Source: Caldilineaceae bacterium
GTDB taxonomy: Bacteria > Chloroflexota > Anaerolineae > Caldilineales > Caldilineaceae
Assembly: GCA_019637685.1 (NCBI GenBank)
Contig: JAHBVF010000005.1
Coordinates: 62,001 to 126,000 of the forward strand
Direction: 5' to 3'
Length of the DNA: 64,000 nucleotides
A program made the position numbers and the translations under genes. Each line of letters begins with the position of its first letter. Positions within the stretch are counted from its first letter, which is position 1. Shown one piece after another: positions 31,748-40,145 of this stretch. The notes under the pieces are model-generated. The model saw only the letters and a program-made list of their open reading frames with translations, was not told the origin of the DNA and ran no database searches.

Positions 31748-33631
31748 ATGTACCGAAAATCACTGTTATTTGTCGCCCTGTTGCTGGCTATCCTGGCCGT
31801 AGCCTATGCAGGCCCCACCCGTCACACCCTGGCCGCGGTTTCGCCCTTGCCGCCAGGCGGTGAAACCATCCCTGTACCCCCGCCGACCGTAGTGGCCGAA
31901 CCTTTGCCAGGGGAAGCGGGCAACCCCATCGAATCCATAGACCATCCGGCCCAACTAGAGCAGATCACCGAGGCGCTGGGAATGCCATTGCAGGCCATCA
32001 AGCACCTGCCGCCCGAAGCCTACAATGGCCTCATCAAGGCCAACGCAGCCAAACTGGGGGTCAACGTCTACGAACGGGGCGAAGATGGCAAAATGCACCT
32101 GACGGCAAAGGGCAGGGAGTTAGAGCCGGTCAGCGCAGTGCCGCAAAGTCGTGCTGGCACTGGAACGAAAATCTACTTGCCGATGGTCTCCGTGGAATCC
32201 CTGACGGTCGCCAACATCCAACAGGCCATTGACCGGGCAAAGAGCCACGTGGATCGGCTCTACGCGGCTGGCTCGACCTACGGCTATATCAAAGAGTACA
32301 TGGGCTTTCCGCTCTGGCTGGAGAATCCAAGCCGCCCCGGTGACAGCACCTATCCCCGTATGGCCGGCCACTACCAGAACGACGACTTTTCCATAATTCA
32401 ATGGTTTCACGTCTACGAGACATCCGAACAGATGTACATCACCTTCGAGGAGGGCTATGATTGGAACTATGGCGAGCCGGGCCTGTACGCCTATCGCGCC
32501 TACGGCACGGATGGCACAATCACGTATCAAGTGCAGGTTCACACATTCACAAGCAGCAATCAGGTCAAACTCTGGCTGGGCAATTACCTGATTGACAACG
32601 ACCTGCGCAGTATCCCGTCAGGCTGGTATCAGTTGACCACCACCGTCAACGGCACGGCCTACCCCGCGCCCCTGGCCGCCCACCGCTACACCTTCAAGCA
32701 CGCCACCCAACTGGGTGAGCATATTTACGACATCTGGAATGACAGCAGCCGGGAAGCAAAACTGGACGCCAGTCTGAATGCCTACGGTTTCGGCCCTGAC
32801 ATCTACAATCCGCTGTTCAAGCTGGACACCGGCTACCACAACGACTACATGTTCACCACGACCCCCTACCATGATTGTGATTTCACCCTTGACGGGGTGA
32901 ACAGCACTCTGCCCTGGGGCAATGTGTCGGGCATACGGTACTACCCCTACGAACCCAAAGAATGCACACTGGGCATCTACACCTATCTGCAACTGGCAAA
33001 GCAAGACTATCTATCGCCGCTCCTTCAGGCTGTCCATGTCCTGAACAGGTACAACAACCCCGATCATTCCTATTGTCGTCCGTCCGGCTCCAGTTGTGTG
33101 TGGACATCGCCCCGCGGCGAAGCCCGGCGCATCGAAAGTCAGGCGTGGAACGGCTACGGTATCAAAGCCTTTGGCAAGCCAGCAGAATACGCCAGCGCGG
33201 TGCGCTCCAATGCGTTCCTTGTGCTGGAAACCCTGCTGGGCCATAAGTACGGGGACGCCACATCCCGCGAGTATGCGGCCAAAATGGCCCAGGAGATGCT
33301 AAATACCCTCTGGGGCGCAAACTGGACGTGGGAAGACTATCGGGGCAGTACGGGGGATGATGGACAGGTAGTGCGGCCTCAACACTATGGCGGCCAGATG
33401 GTCAGTTGGGTTCCCGAATCGGCGCTGGTGGCCGGTCGTAGCAAGTATGTCTACGCCCTGCCGGCGCGTACCTGGCTGTCTGAACTCGTCGATTACTTCA
33501 ATATGCCATCAGAGGTAGAGGGCGTATTGCCTGCCAATGCAGAGTCATCGGCTACCTTCATTCAGGCCATGCGCACCTATCTGTATTGGCGCTGGGGCGT
33601 TCAATATCCCAACGGACAGCGTCTGCCGTAA
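31748..33631 (+). CDS. Exported protein, probable cargo (moron) gene
   Basis: A 627-residue protein with a clear signal peptide (residues 1 to about 22), a Pro-rich linker, and an internal K-I-Y-L-P-M-V-S near residue 141. This resembles the V-Y-L-P-L tag of host secreted proteins. The rest is Tyr/Trp-rich and helical-repeat-like in its second half, with two Cys pairs. AAAGGACCG precedes ATG 31748. I recognise no enzyme family. Its exported nature and position between early and late genes suggest a lysogenic-conversion gene. Confidence 0.75.
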   Translation: MYRKSLLFVALLLAILAVAYAGPTRHTLAAVSPLPPGGETIPVPPPTVVAEPLPGEAGNPIESIDHPAQLEQITEALGMPLQAIKHLPPEAYNGLIKANAAKLGVNVYERGEDGKMHLTAKGRELEPVSAVPQSRAGTGTKIYLPMVSVESLTVANIQQAIDRAKSHVDRLYAAGSTYGYIKEYMGFPLWLENPSRPGDSTYPRMAGHYQNDDFSIIQWFHVYETSEQMYITFEEGYDWNYGEPGLYAYRAYGTDGTITYQVQVHTFTSSNQVKLWLGNYLIDNDLRSIPSGWYQLTTTVNGTAYPAPLAAHRYTFKHATQLGEHIYDIWNDSSREAKLDASLNAYGFGPDIYNPLFKLDTGYHNDYMFTTTPYHDCDFTLDGVNSTLPWGNVSGIRYYPYEPKECTLGIYTYLQLAKQDYLSPLLQAVHVLNRYNNPDHSYCRPSGSSCVWTSPRGEARRIESQAWNGYGIKAFGKPAEYASAVRSNAFLVLETLLGHKYGDATSREYAAKMAQEMLNTLWGANWTWEDYRGSTGDDGQVVRPQHYGGQMVSWVPESALVAGRSKYVYALPARTWLSELVDYFNMPSEVEGVLPANAESSATFIQAMRTYLYWRWGVQYPNGQRLP

Positions 33632-34397
33632 GCGCCAATAGCGCATAGCTGGTCGTCTCTGTGCTGGCATCGCCCTGGGGTGTGCCAGTCGCATCGTAAA
33701 GCGTAACAAAGCCGCCGGATTCATCCTGTTTGCCCAGTAGAGCGGGCAGCAGACGTGAATCCGGCGGCTCTTGTATTTGGGCCGCCACATAGAGCGCCAG
33801 GGCCAGTTTATAGGTGGCATAGAAGCCGTGGCCTTCTGTGGATGTATACGGCTTGTCCGCAAAGCCCACACCGTCAAACAACTTCATTGCCGCCCCATAG
33901 CGCCGGGCAGCCTCCTGTCCGTTGCCCTCGTTGTGGCTGTCCAGGGCCGCATACAGCGCCAAATCCGCATACTCTCGCCAGTCCGCATAGCGCGGGCCGG
34001 TCAGTCGGTGTTCGTTCCACACAGGCCCGTCCACCTCTGCCTGGGTCTCCGTGCGTGGGGGAAACTGGATATTCTCGCCGGTCAGCGCTTCGATCAGCCC
34101 GTGCCGCCGCCCGCCGTGGTCTGCAATCGAGACGCTCAGGGCCGCGGCGTGGGCCACATCTCCTACCGCGGTCAGGGCATAGACTGCCAGCCGGTTGTCA
34201 GTTGCCAGCCAATAACGGTCAGGCGCAACAATCGGCGACTCCTGCAACAATTTGTATTTCGGGCTGTAACGGTCGGCAAGAAAGCAATGGGCCGCCGTGA
34301 TAGGGGCGTTAAGGCTGGGCACAGACACAGGCGGGGCCGGGGGCACTGTGCAGCCGGTCAGGAAGATGGAGAGGAGAATCAATGCCCATTTCATCAT
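33558..34397 (-). CDS. Putative lipoprotein, probable cargo gene
   Basis: A 279-residue protein with a lipobox F-L-T-G-C at residues 12-16, so it is probably lipid-anchored outside the membrane. The remainder is mostly helical, with no recognised family. Its 3' end overlaps the convergent exported-protein gene by 74 bases. Start M-M at 34397. It lies just beyond the tail spike gene and may be transcribed with the late cassette or separately as a moron. Confidence 0.7.
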   Translation of the reverse strand: MMKWALILLSIFLTGCTVPPAPPVSVPSLNAPITAAHCFLADRYSPKYKLLQESPIVAPDRYWLATDNRLAVYALTAVGDVAHAAALSVSIADHGGRRHGLIEALTGENIQFPPRTETQAEVDGPVWNEHRLTGPRYADWREYADLALYAALDSHNEGNGQEAARRYGAAMKLFDGVGFADKPYTSTEGHGFYATYKLALALYVAAQIQEPPDSRLLPALLGKQDESGGFVTLYDATGTPQGDASTETTSYALLALTADAVRWDIERPSANTDRCAWPE

Positions 34398-34430
34398 AGT
34401 CGGGCATTGTAGCCCTCTCGGGGGCAAGTG

Positions 34431-36815
34431 TCAAGCGTAGACTTTGCGCACCGAGAATGAATCGCCGTACATATCCGCAGTAGTCGAAGACGGGCAACGA
34501 AAGACAATATCTGCCGAAACAGCCGTGCCCGGCGCGGCAATGTCAGACTCTACCAACGTAAAACCGCTGTAGGTGGCGTTCAATGTGATATTGTTTTCGC
34601 TGACAAAGACCGTGCCGCCCGCGTCAGACCACCAGCGAATGGTCAAGAAGGTCTGTGTCGAGCCAGCGCCCTTGAAGAAACCCCGTACATTATAAGTAGC
34701 GCTGGCTTCCACCAAAAAGACAGCCGACTGCCACCAGGCGGTCGAGGCTGCCACATTGATGCGCAGTCCCTTTTGGCCGCTGTGGGCCACACTGGACGGC
34801 CCATTGGCCGGGTCATCCGTGGCCCACGTGCCGCCGCTGGTTGTCCAGTTGGTGGGTGTGCCGCCGCCATCCTCCACACTCCAGTTTGCCACCAGGTTGT
34901 CATCCTGTGGCCCCGCGCTCTCCGCGTTCCATTGCACTTTCCGGTCTGCGCTGGTGGCACTGCCCACGGCAATGGTGATTTGGGTAGACGTGATGGCACT
35001 CACATAGGCGTCCTTGACTTCGCTGTGCAGCCCCGTCACGCTCACCCACACCGGCGCAGCTTCCAGCCCGTGGCTGATTGTGACCGACGTGTTGCCGCTG
35101 GCTATGGTGGCCCGGCCTTTGGCCTGGGTGGGCTTGCCCGCTGCAATGTCAGCCCCGCCAAACTGGATAAACAAATCCGTGTCAACCAACTTCTCAAAGA
35201 GCGCCGCCTGTACAATCACATTCTGGCCGACGCCCGATGCGCAGATGTCGTACTCGGAGTTATCATAGGCGTAGAGACTGTTAATGCTCCAATCTCGATT
35301 GTCCAGCCCTTCAAAGCCGATGCCCTTTGTGTTGCGCTCTACGGTCAAGTTGCCGATCATCACCTGCTGGGTGTAGCCGGTCACACGCAGCCCGTAGTCC
35401 GCATTCAGCCAGCAGTAGCACTTGTTGATGTGAATCTTGTCCGTGTAGGTCGTGGGCAAGCTGGTCGAATCGCCGCCCATCTGGATACCCGTGCCGCTGG
35501 AAGAAGCCCAAATCGTGTCAAAGAACAGCGCCTCCACAATGCCGCTCATATAGATGGCAATGCCCAGCGCGTTGTCTACCAGCACATTGCCAAACCAAAC
35601 CTCATACGCGCCGGGCAGATCAAGGCCCGTGTTACAGTGCAGCACTTCCACCGTCTGAAAAACATTGCCGCCCTGTGTGCCGCCCGTGGCAATGCGTAGC
35701 CCCGCCGCCGTAGACCAGGTGGTGGGGTCCGGCCCCTGAATCCAGGTATGGTTGAAATGGTTGTCGTGGCAGCTTGTCTCCATATTGATTCCCCGGTTGC
35801 GGATGTCAATATGGAGATCACCGAAATAGTTTTCGTGCGTGCCGCCTGCTGTGCCGGTGATGTCAATACCGTTGTAGTAGTTGTAGATGACAATGCGCTC
35901 AAAGTGCCCCTTTGCCGCATCTTCAATGGTGATGGCCGGTGCGCTGGATGTGGTGGTATTCACGTCCCAAATGGTCAGCGGCCCGTGAAATTCCAGCCGG
36001 TCAGCGCCGTTGATGGCCCAAATTGTATTGTCGCCGGTAGGCTGGAAGATGGCCCCGGCAGTGAAGAAAAACGTCTGCCGCGTTTTGGGTGCAAGCGCCG
36101 TACCTATCTCATAGCTGCCTGCCCGAAAGGCAAGCGTCTTGTCATAGCTGGCCGCGTCAATCGCGGCCTGAATCACCGTGCTATGGTTTGTGCCGCTGTA
36201 GGCCACCCCGCCCGTGCGCCCGCTGATGGCATAGACAGAGCCGCCCTCTTCAAAAATGGTGTAGTCAGCCGTCTGCCAGAGATCCGTGCCGGTTGTCATC
36301 CAGGCTTGCGCCACTGTCACATTGAGGGAGACAGTCGAATTCTGGTACACCGTGATTTCAGCATAATCACCCGCGGCCAGATAATAGGCGACATTGATGT
36401 TGATGTCATTCTCTTCGCCATCCGCGTCCGCGTACTGGCTGGCAATGTAGTCTGTCCCGTTCACCCGCACATCGACTACCCGTTTGCCGTTGGCATTGGC
36501 GGCCACCTTGATATGCGCGCCGATGATGTACCAGCCGCTGACCGGGGCTGTCAGTCGGGTGGGCGCTGCGCTGTCATAGCAGCCGTTGCTGTCCCGTACT
36601 TCGGTGTCAAATGAGATGGATGTGCCGGTGTTGTGGGCAACGGACTGGCTGGTCGAGCGGTAGACGTAGGCCCCCGTCACCGTGGGCGTGCTGCTACTCT
36701 GCTCTACTCTGGTCTGTCGGCCACCGTTGCTGCCCCCGCCTTTTCCTGATTCGTTGATTTGGCGCTGAATGAAGGGGCGTAGCTGGCGGTAGACTTCTGT
36801 GGTTGTCTGTGCCAT
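34431..36815 (-). CDS. Tail spike/fibre with C1q-like head and beta-helix
   Basis: A 794-residue protein. An N-terminal helical anchor (1-50) is followed by a C1q/TNF-like jelly roll (about 45-180), a pectate-lyase-like right-handed beta-helix (about 200-540), an H-type-lectin-like segment (near 565-630) and a C-terminal carbohydrate-binding-like beta sandwich (about 655-794). This order fits a host-glycan binding or cleaving tail spike. No catalytic residues can be assigned. It is the last late gene, 3 bases after the tail tip gene. Confidence 0.8.
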   Translation of the reverse strand: MAQTTTEVYRQLRPFIQRQINESGKGGGSNGGRQTRVEQSSSTPTVTGAYVYRSTSQSVAHNTGTSISFDTEVRDSNGCYDSAAPTRLTAPVSGWYIIGAHIKVAANANGKRVVDVRVNGTDYIASQYADADGEENDININVAYYLAAGDYAEITVYQNSTVSLNVTVAQAWMTTGTDLWQTADYTIFEEGGSVYAISGRTGGVAYSGTNHSTVIQAAIDAASYDKTLAFRAGSYEIGTALAPKTRQTFFFTAGAIFQPTGDNTIWAINGADRLEFHGPLTIWDVNTTTSSAPAITIEDAAKGHFERIVIYNYYNGIDITGTAGGTHENYFGDLHIDIRNRGINMETSCHDNHFNHTWIQGPDPTTWSTAAGLRIATGGTQGGNVFQTVEVLHCNTGLDLPGAYEVWFGNVLVDNALGIAIYMSGIVEALFFDTIWASSSGTGIQMGGDSTSLPTTYTDKIHINKCYCWLNADYGLRVTGYTQQVMIGNLTVERNTKGIGFEGLDNRDWSINSLYAYDNSEYDICASGVGQNVIVQAALFEKLVDTDLFIQFGGADIAAGKPTQAKGRATIASGNTSVTISHGLEAAPVWVSVTGLHSEVKDAYVSAITSTQITIAVGSATSADRKVQWNAESAGPQDDNLVANWSVEDGGGTPTNWTTSGGTWATDDPANGPSSVAHSGQKGLRINVAASTAWWQSAVFLVEASATYNVRGFFKGAGSTQTFLTIRWWSDAGGTVFVSENNITLNATYSGFTLVESDIAAPGTAVSADIVFRCPSSTTADMYGDSFSVRKVYA

Positions 36816-36818
36816 TTT

Positions 36819-38810
36819 CTAGCCCTCACGCATTGCGGCAAAGTCCCAGGCGCTCTCAGTGTCCCGTGCATCCAAGCGCCATTCCTGCGCATCCACTCGG
36901 TATTCGGCCCGCTCCAACAGATAGGGTGCGGGACGCAACAGTTCCGACAGTTGCACGGAATCAGGAATCACGCCCTTCAGGTCAATCCATTCGCCCATCG
37001 GTGGATAGCCGACAATCGCTACCCCGTTGCGGTCCACCAGCCCCCCGTCAGCGTTCTGGAAATAGACAATCGTGTCGGGTTTGGCCTGCTCTTCGGTGAT
37101 GATGAGCGTGCGCTCCCGTGTCACCCTTGCCAGCATTCGCCGGTTATTGGATGTGCCCAGACTCAGCAGGCTTTCCAGTTCGACCAGTGCAGTATTGTCA
37201 CCGTTGCGCCATTGGTTCGTCTCTGTGCCGCTGGCCGCCACCTCATTGCGCACGATGAATTCCGCCGCCGCCGTGATGAGCGTTTCCATCTGCGTATTCG
37301 TATCTTCCAATCCGGTCAAACGGAAGGGCATATTGGCGTTTTCCGGTCGGCTTACCCAACCCGAACCGTCGTAGATTTTCAGCACTTCCGGCGCATAGCC
37401 CAGGTCAGGGTCCACCATCACCTCATAGTAATCGCTGTAGGTGTTGGCCCCGTCACGGCTGACCATCAGCCAGTAGGTTGTGCCCGGTACAAGGCTCTGC
37501 GTATTTGCCAGTTCTACCGTGGTCCAATTGCCATCCGCAGAAATAGCGCTACCCGCCACTGTGGAGGAATCCAACAGCGACCCCGGCGAACCGCTGGAAT
37601 CGCTGTAAATGGCAATCACCAGATTGTCCGAGGGATTGCCCACCCGCCGCACCTTCACCGCTGCTGTGGCCGCTGTCCAGGCGTCTCCGCTGTCCACTTC
37701 AAACGATTGGGCCACCTTCGTACCCAGCGCCGTCAGGGTGATGCTTGCGCCCGGCAATTCATCAACCAGCGTTTCTTCCACAGTGATGCTGTGACCCCGG
37801 CTCAGGGTGACAGTCGCGCCGGCGGCCTCATTGGTCAGCGTGCCCACCACCACAAACTTACTGCCATCCGCGCTGCTCGACTCAATGCGCTGATAGCCAT
37901 TGTTGGACGCGGACCCGGCTATCAACACCATGTCGTGTGCGTCAAAGGCCCCCAGCCCATTGGCGCTGTCCCGCACCTCCCGCGTGGCCGCGTCAAACGA
38001 GATCGTGAGCGCCGTATAGCTGGCTGTTTCCTGTTCCGTGCCCTGCTCTACGGTATAGACCCCATCATTTGTCCCCGATCCGGCAATGCGGAGGGTATCG
38101 CCCTTGCGCAAATTGATCAGTTTGGCAGCTTGCTCCGAAAGGTGGCGCGTCCCGGCCTCGAAACCGATGGCAGACGACGCGAAGCCCAGCCCCAACTTTT
38201 GCGGATATTCACTCGTGGGCAGATACTCCACACGCCCTTCGTCCCGGCTGTAGTAGCGCCAATCCAGCGTATCGTACCAGCCCCGGCAATCCAGGGAGAT
38301 GGTTGTCTGCCCGTCGTCATTGCCCGCGCTATAGGGTGGCGTGACAATCGGCAAGCGCCGCCGGTTCAACTCATTGGCCCGCCGCTGCTCTGCCGCCGCC
38401 GCCGTCACATTGTCAGCCGTCAGCAGCAGTTGCTTCGTGCCGTAGGTGTCCACGCTGTCATTATCGGCCAAAAATGCGGTCGTGTAGGTCTCCCCGTCCG
38501 GTGTCATATAGGCCACGGCGATACTGTTGCTCATTCTGTCCAACGACAGGCCAAACGTAACGCCCTTGACGTTGATTTCCACCCCGGCCACATAGCCCCA
38601 CCAAATCGGATCGCCCAGGTCGTTGGCAATTTCCACGCCATAACGCAGAATACGCCCCAGTCCCCACAGGCCCAACGCCGGGCCGGTCACGGTCAACTGT
38701 GCGCTTTTCGGCCCGCCCTGCGCTACCCACGCCAGGGTATCGACCGTAGCCCGGAATGCCTGCATATGCAGCGGTTCGCTGAAGTTCCGGTCAGCAAAGT
38801 GGACATTCAT
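36819..38810 (-). CDS. Tail tip / baseplate protein
   Basis: The 663-residue protein starts with a phage-tail fold (R-A-T-V-D-T-L-A-W-V near residue 20, G-Y-V-A-G-V-E-I near 70) and has a middle beta-sandwich insert (about 330-470) like the choice-of-anchor or sugar-binding domains. It lies between the distal tail protein and the tail spike, where tail-associated hub proteins of siphoviruses are coded. The exact baseplate role is inferred from position. Confidence 0.7.
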   Translation of the reverse strand: MNVHFADRNFSEPLHMQAFRATVDTLAWVAQGGPKSAQLTVTGPALGLWGLGRILRYGVEIANDLGDPIWWGYVAGVEINVKGVTFGLSLDRMSNSIAVAYMTPDGETYTTAFLADNDSVDTYGTKQLLLTADNVTAAAAEQRRANELNRRRLPIVTPPYSAGNDDGQTTISLDCRGWYDTLDWRYYSRDEGRVEYLPTSEYPQKLGLGFASSAIGFEAGTRHLSEQAAKLINLRKGDTLRIAGSGTNDGVYTVEQGTEQETASYTALTISFDAATREVRDSANGLGAFDAHDMVLIAGSASNNGYQRIESSSADGSKFVVVGTLTNEAAGATVTLSRGHSITVEETLVDELPGASITLTALGTKVAQSFEVDSGDAWTAATAAVKVRRVGNPSDNLVIAIYSDSSGSPGSLLDSSTVAGSAISADGNWTTVELANTQSLVPGTTYWLMVSRDGANTYSDYYEVMVDPDLGYAPEVLKIYDGSGWVSRPENANMPFRLTGLEDTNTQMETLITAAAEFIVRNEVAASGTETNQWRNGDNTALVELESLLSLGTSNNRRMLARVTRERTLIITEEQAKPDTIVYFQNADGGLVDRNGVAIVGYPPMGEWIDLKGVIPDSVQLSELLRPAPYLLERAEYRVDAQEWRLDARDTESAWDFAAMREG

Positions 38811-40145
38811 CTAAACCGTCAACCTCCGTGGCCGATACTGCGCGTAAACCGTGAATGTGTTGGCAATCACAGAATTGCCATAGGCGTTGTCAAATAGCAG
38901 CCGAATCCGCATATCCCGGCCCGGCCACACCAGCAGCGGAGGCGGAAAATCGCTGAAAATATGCTGCGTAAAGCCGCCATAGGTTTGAATATAGACCCCC
39001 TCATTCGGCCCGTCGTCCACCACCAGATCGCCGATTTCCAACTGATAGCCCTGCTGGTTGAACCGATGCACCCCATCCGGCCCGCACAGTTGCAGATAGT
39101 CAACATCTAACTGTCCTGTTACAGCGCAGCGAAGAGACAGTACCAGCGCCAGTGCCGTCGGGCTGCCCGTCACATAGCCCGGCGGCAATTGCACACTGCC
39201 CAGGTCCTGTAACTGTCGGCTGGTATTCAGTAAGATTTCCGGTCCTTCCCACAGCGTCGTCAGCGGTGTGGTGGCGTCAAACATCACCCGCAGCTTCACA
39301 TAGCAATTCGACGGCGCAGACGACGCCAGGCGCATCAACACCCGAAACCAGCCACCAGCCGCATACCCCAACTGGGTAGCCGAAATCGACCAGATAAACG
39401 CATTCGTGGTGTGGGCAATGCTGGGCGTCCACGTGCGGGCCATATAATAGCCGTCACTGCTGTTGGCATCCACCGTCGGCGTGCCCGCGCCCGTGCTGTC
39501 CTCTCCTTCATACACAGCCTGCCAACTGGCGGGCGTGTGGAAGGTGTTGGCACTCAAATAAAAGCGCCGGGTATTCAGCGCGGCTGTCGCTTCCAAAGAG
39601 ATTTTCAACGGGCTGGGCAAACTGCCCTCAATGTCAGCGCCCTCAATATCTATAAGATTTTCGTGGGTGGTCGAATCGTGATGGTTGTAGATGGTCACGC
39701 CGCTGGTTGTCTTGCTCACGCCCGTGCGTTTCAGCCCGATGGATTCCTGATCGCCCTCCCAAAAAAAGCGCCGTGTCCAGGTCAGCAGCACTTTGGCCGA
39801 AACATTGCCCCAGTAGGGCAGTGCCTCTTCGTCAAGCACCAGTCGCCCGTCCAGAATCTCCGAACGCCAGGTCGTGCCGTCTCCGTCCACTGCCAAACGT
39901 ACATAGCCTTTGTCGCCCGTGCCCGTCGCCTGCCGCCGCTGACACAGGATAAAGTAGTCCTCAATTGCTCGAATGGCCGTTTGCAGCGCCGTCTTGCTGG
40001 CCGCTGTGATATGTACCTCTGCCGATTCAGTCACTTCCAGATCAGCGCTGCCCGGTGTGCGCGGCGTGTAGTCAATCAGCAGATTGTTGCCGGTAGATAG
40101 ACTGATTGTGGTTGCGCCATAGACCAATGAAAGAGCGTGTGCCAT
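38811..40145 (-). CDS. Distal tail protein-like
   Basis: A 444-residue protein directly downstream of the tape measure gene, where siphophages encode the distal tail protein. Its N-terminal 150 residues have the alternating beta pattern of tail-tube-like folds, and the C-terminal part is a beta sandwich with possible carbohydrate-binding role. Assignment is by gene order; I see no single diagnostic motif. The stop of the tape measure and this start share a base. Confidence 0.65.
   Translation of the reverse strand: MAHALSLVYGATTISLSTGNNLLIDYTPRTPGSADLEVTESAEVHITAASKTALQTAIRAIEDYFILCQRRQATGTGDKGYVRLAVDGDGTTWRSEILDGRLVLDEEALPYWGNVSAKVLLTWTRRFFWEGDQESIGLKRTGVSKTTSGVTIYNHHDSTTHENLIDIEGADIEGSLPSPLKISLEATAALNTRRFYLSANTFHTPASWQAVYEGEDSTGAGTPTVDANSSDGYYMARTWTPSIAHTTNAFIWSISATQLGYAAGGWFRVLMRLASSAPSNCYVKLRVMFDATTPLTTLWEGPEILLNTSRQLQDLGSVQLPPGYVTGSPTALALVLSLRCAVTGQLDVDYLQLCGPDGVHRFNQQGYQLEIGDLVVDDGPNEGVYIQTYGGFTQHIFSDFPPPLLVWPGRDMRIRLLFDNAYGNSVIANTFTVYAQYRPRRLTV

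Noticed and set aside
36951-38897. A 648-codon plus-strand open frame opposite the tail tip gene.
   Set aside because: Same reason; His/Arg/Gln-rich translation without a start site or motif.
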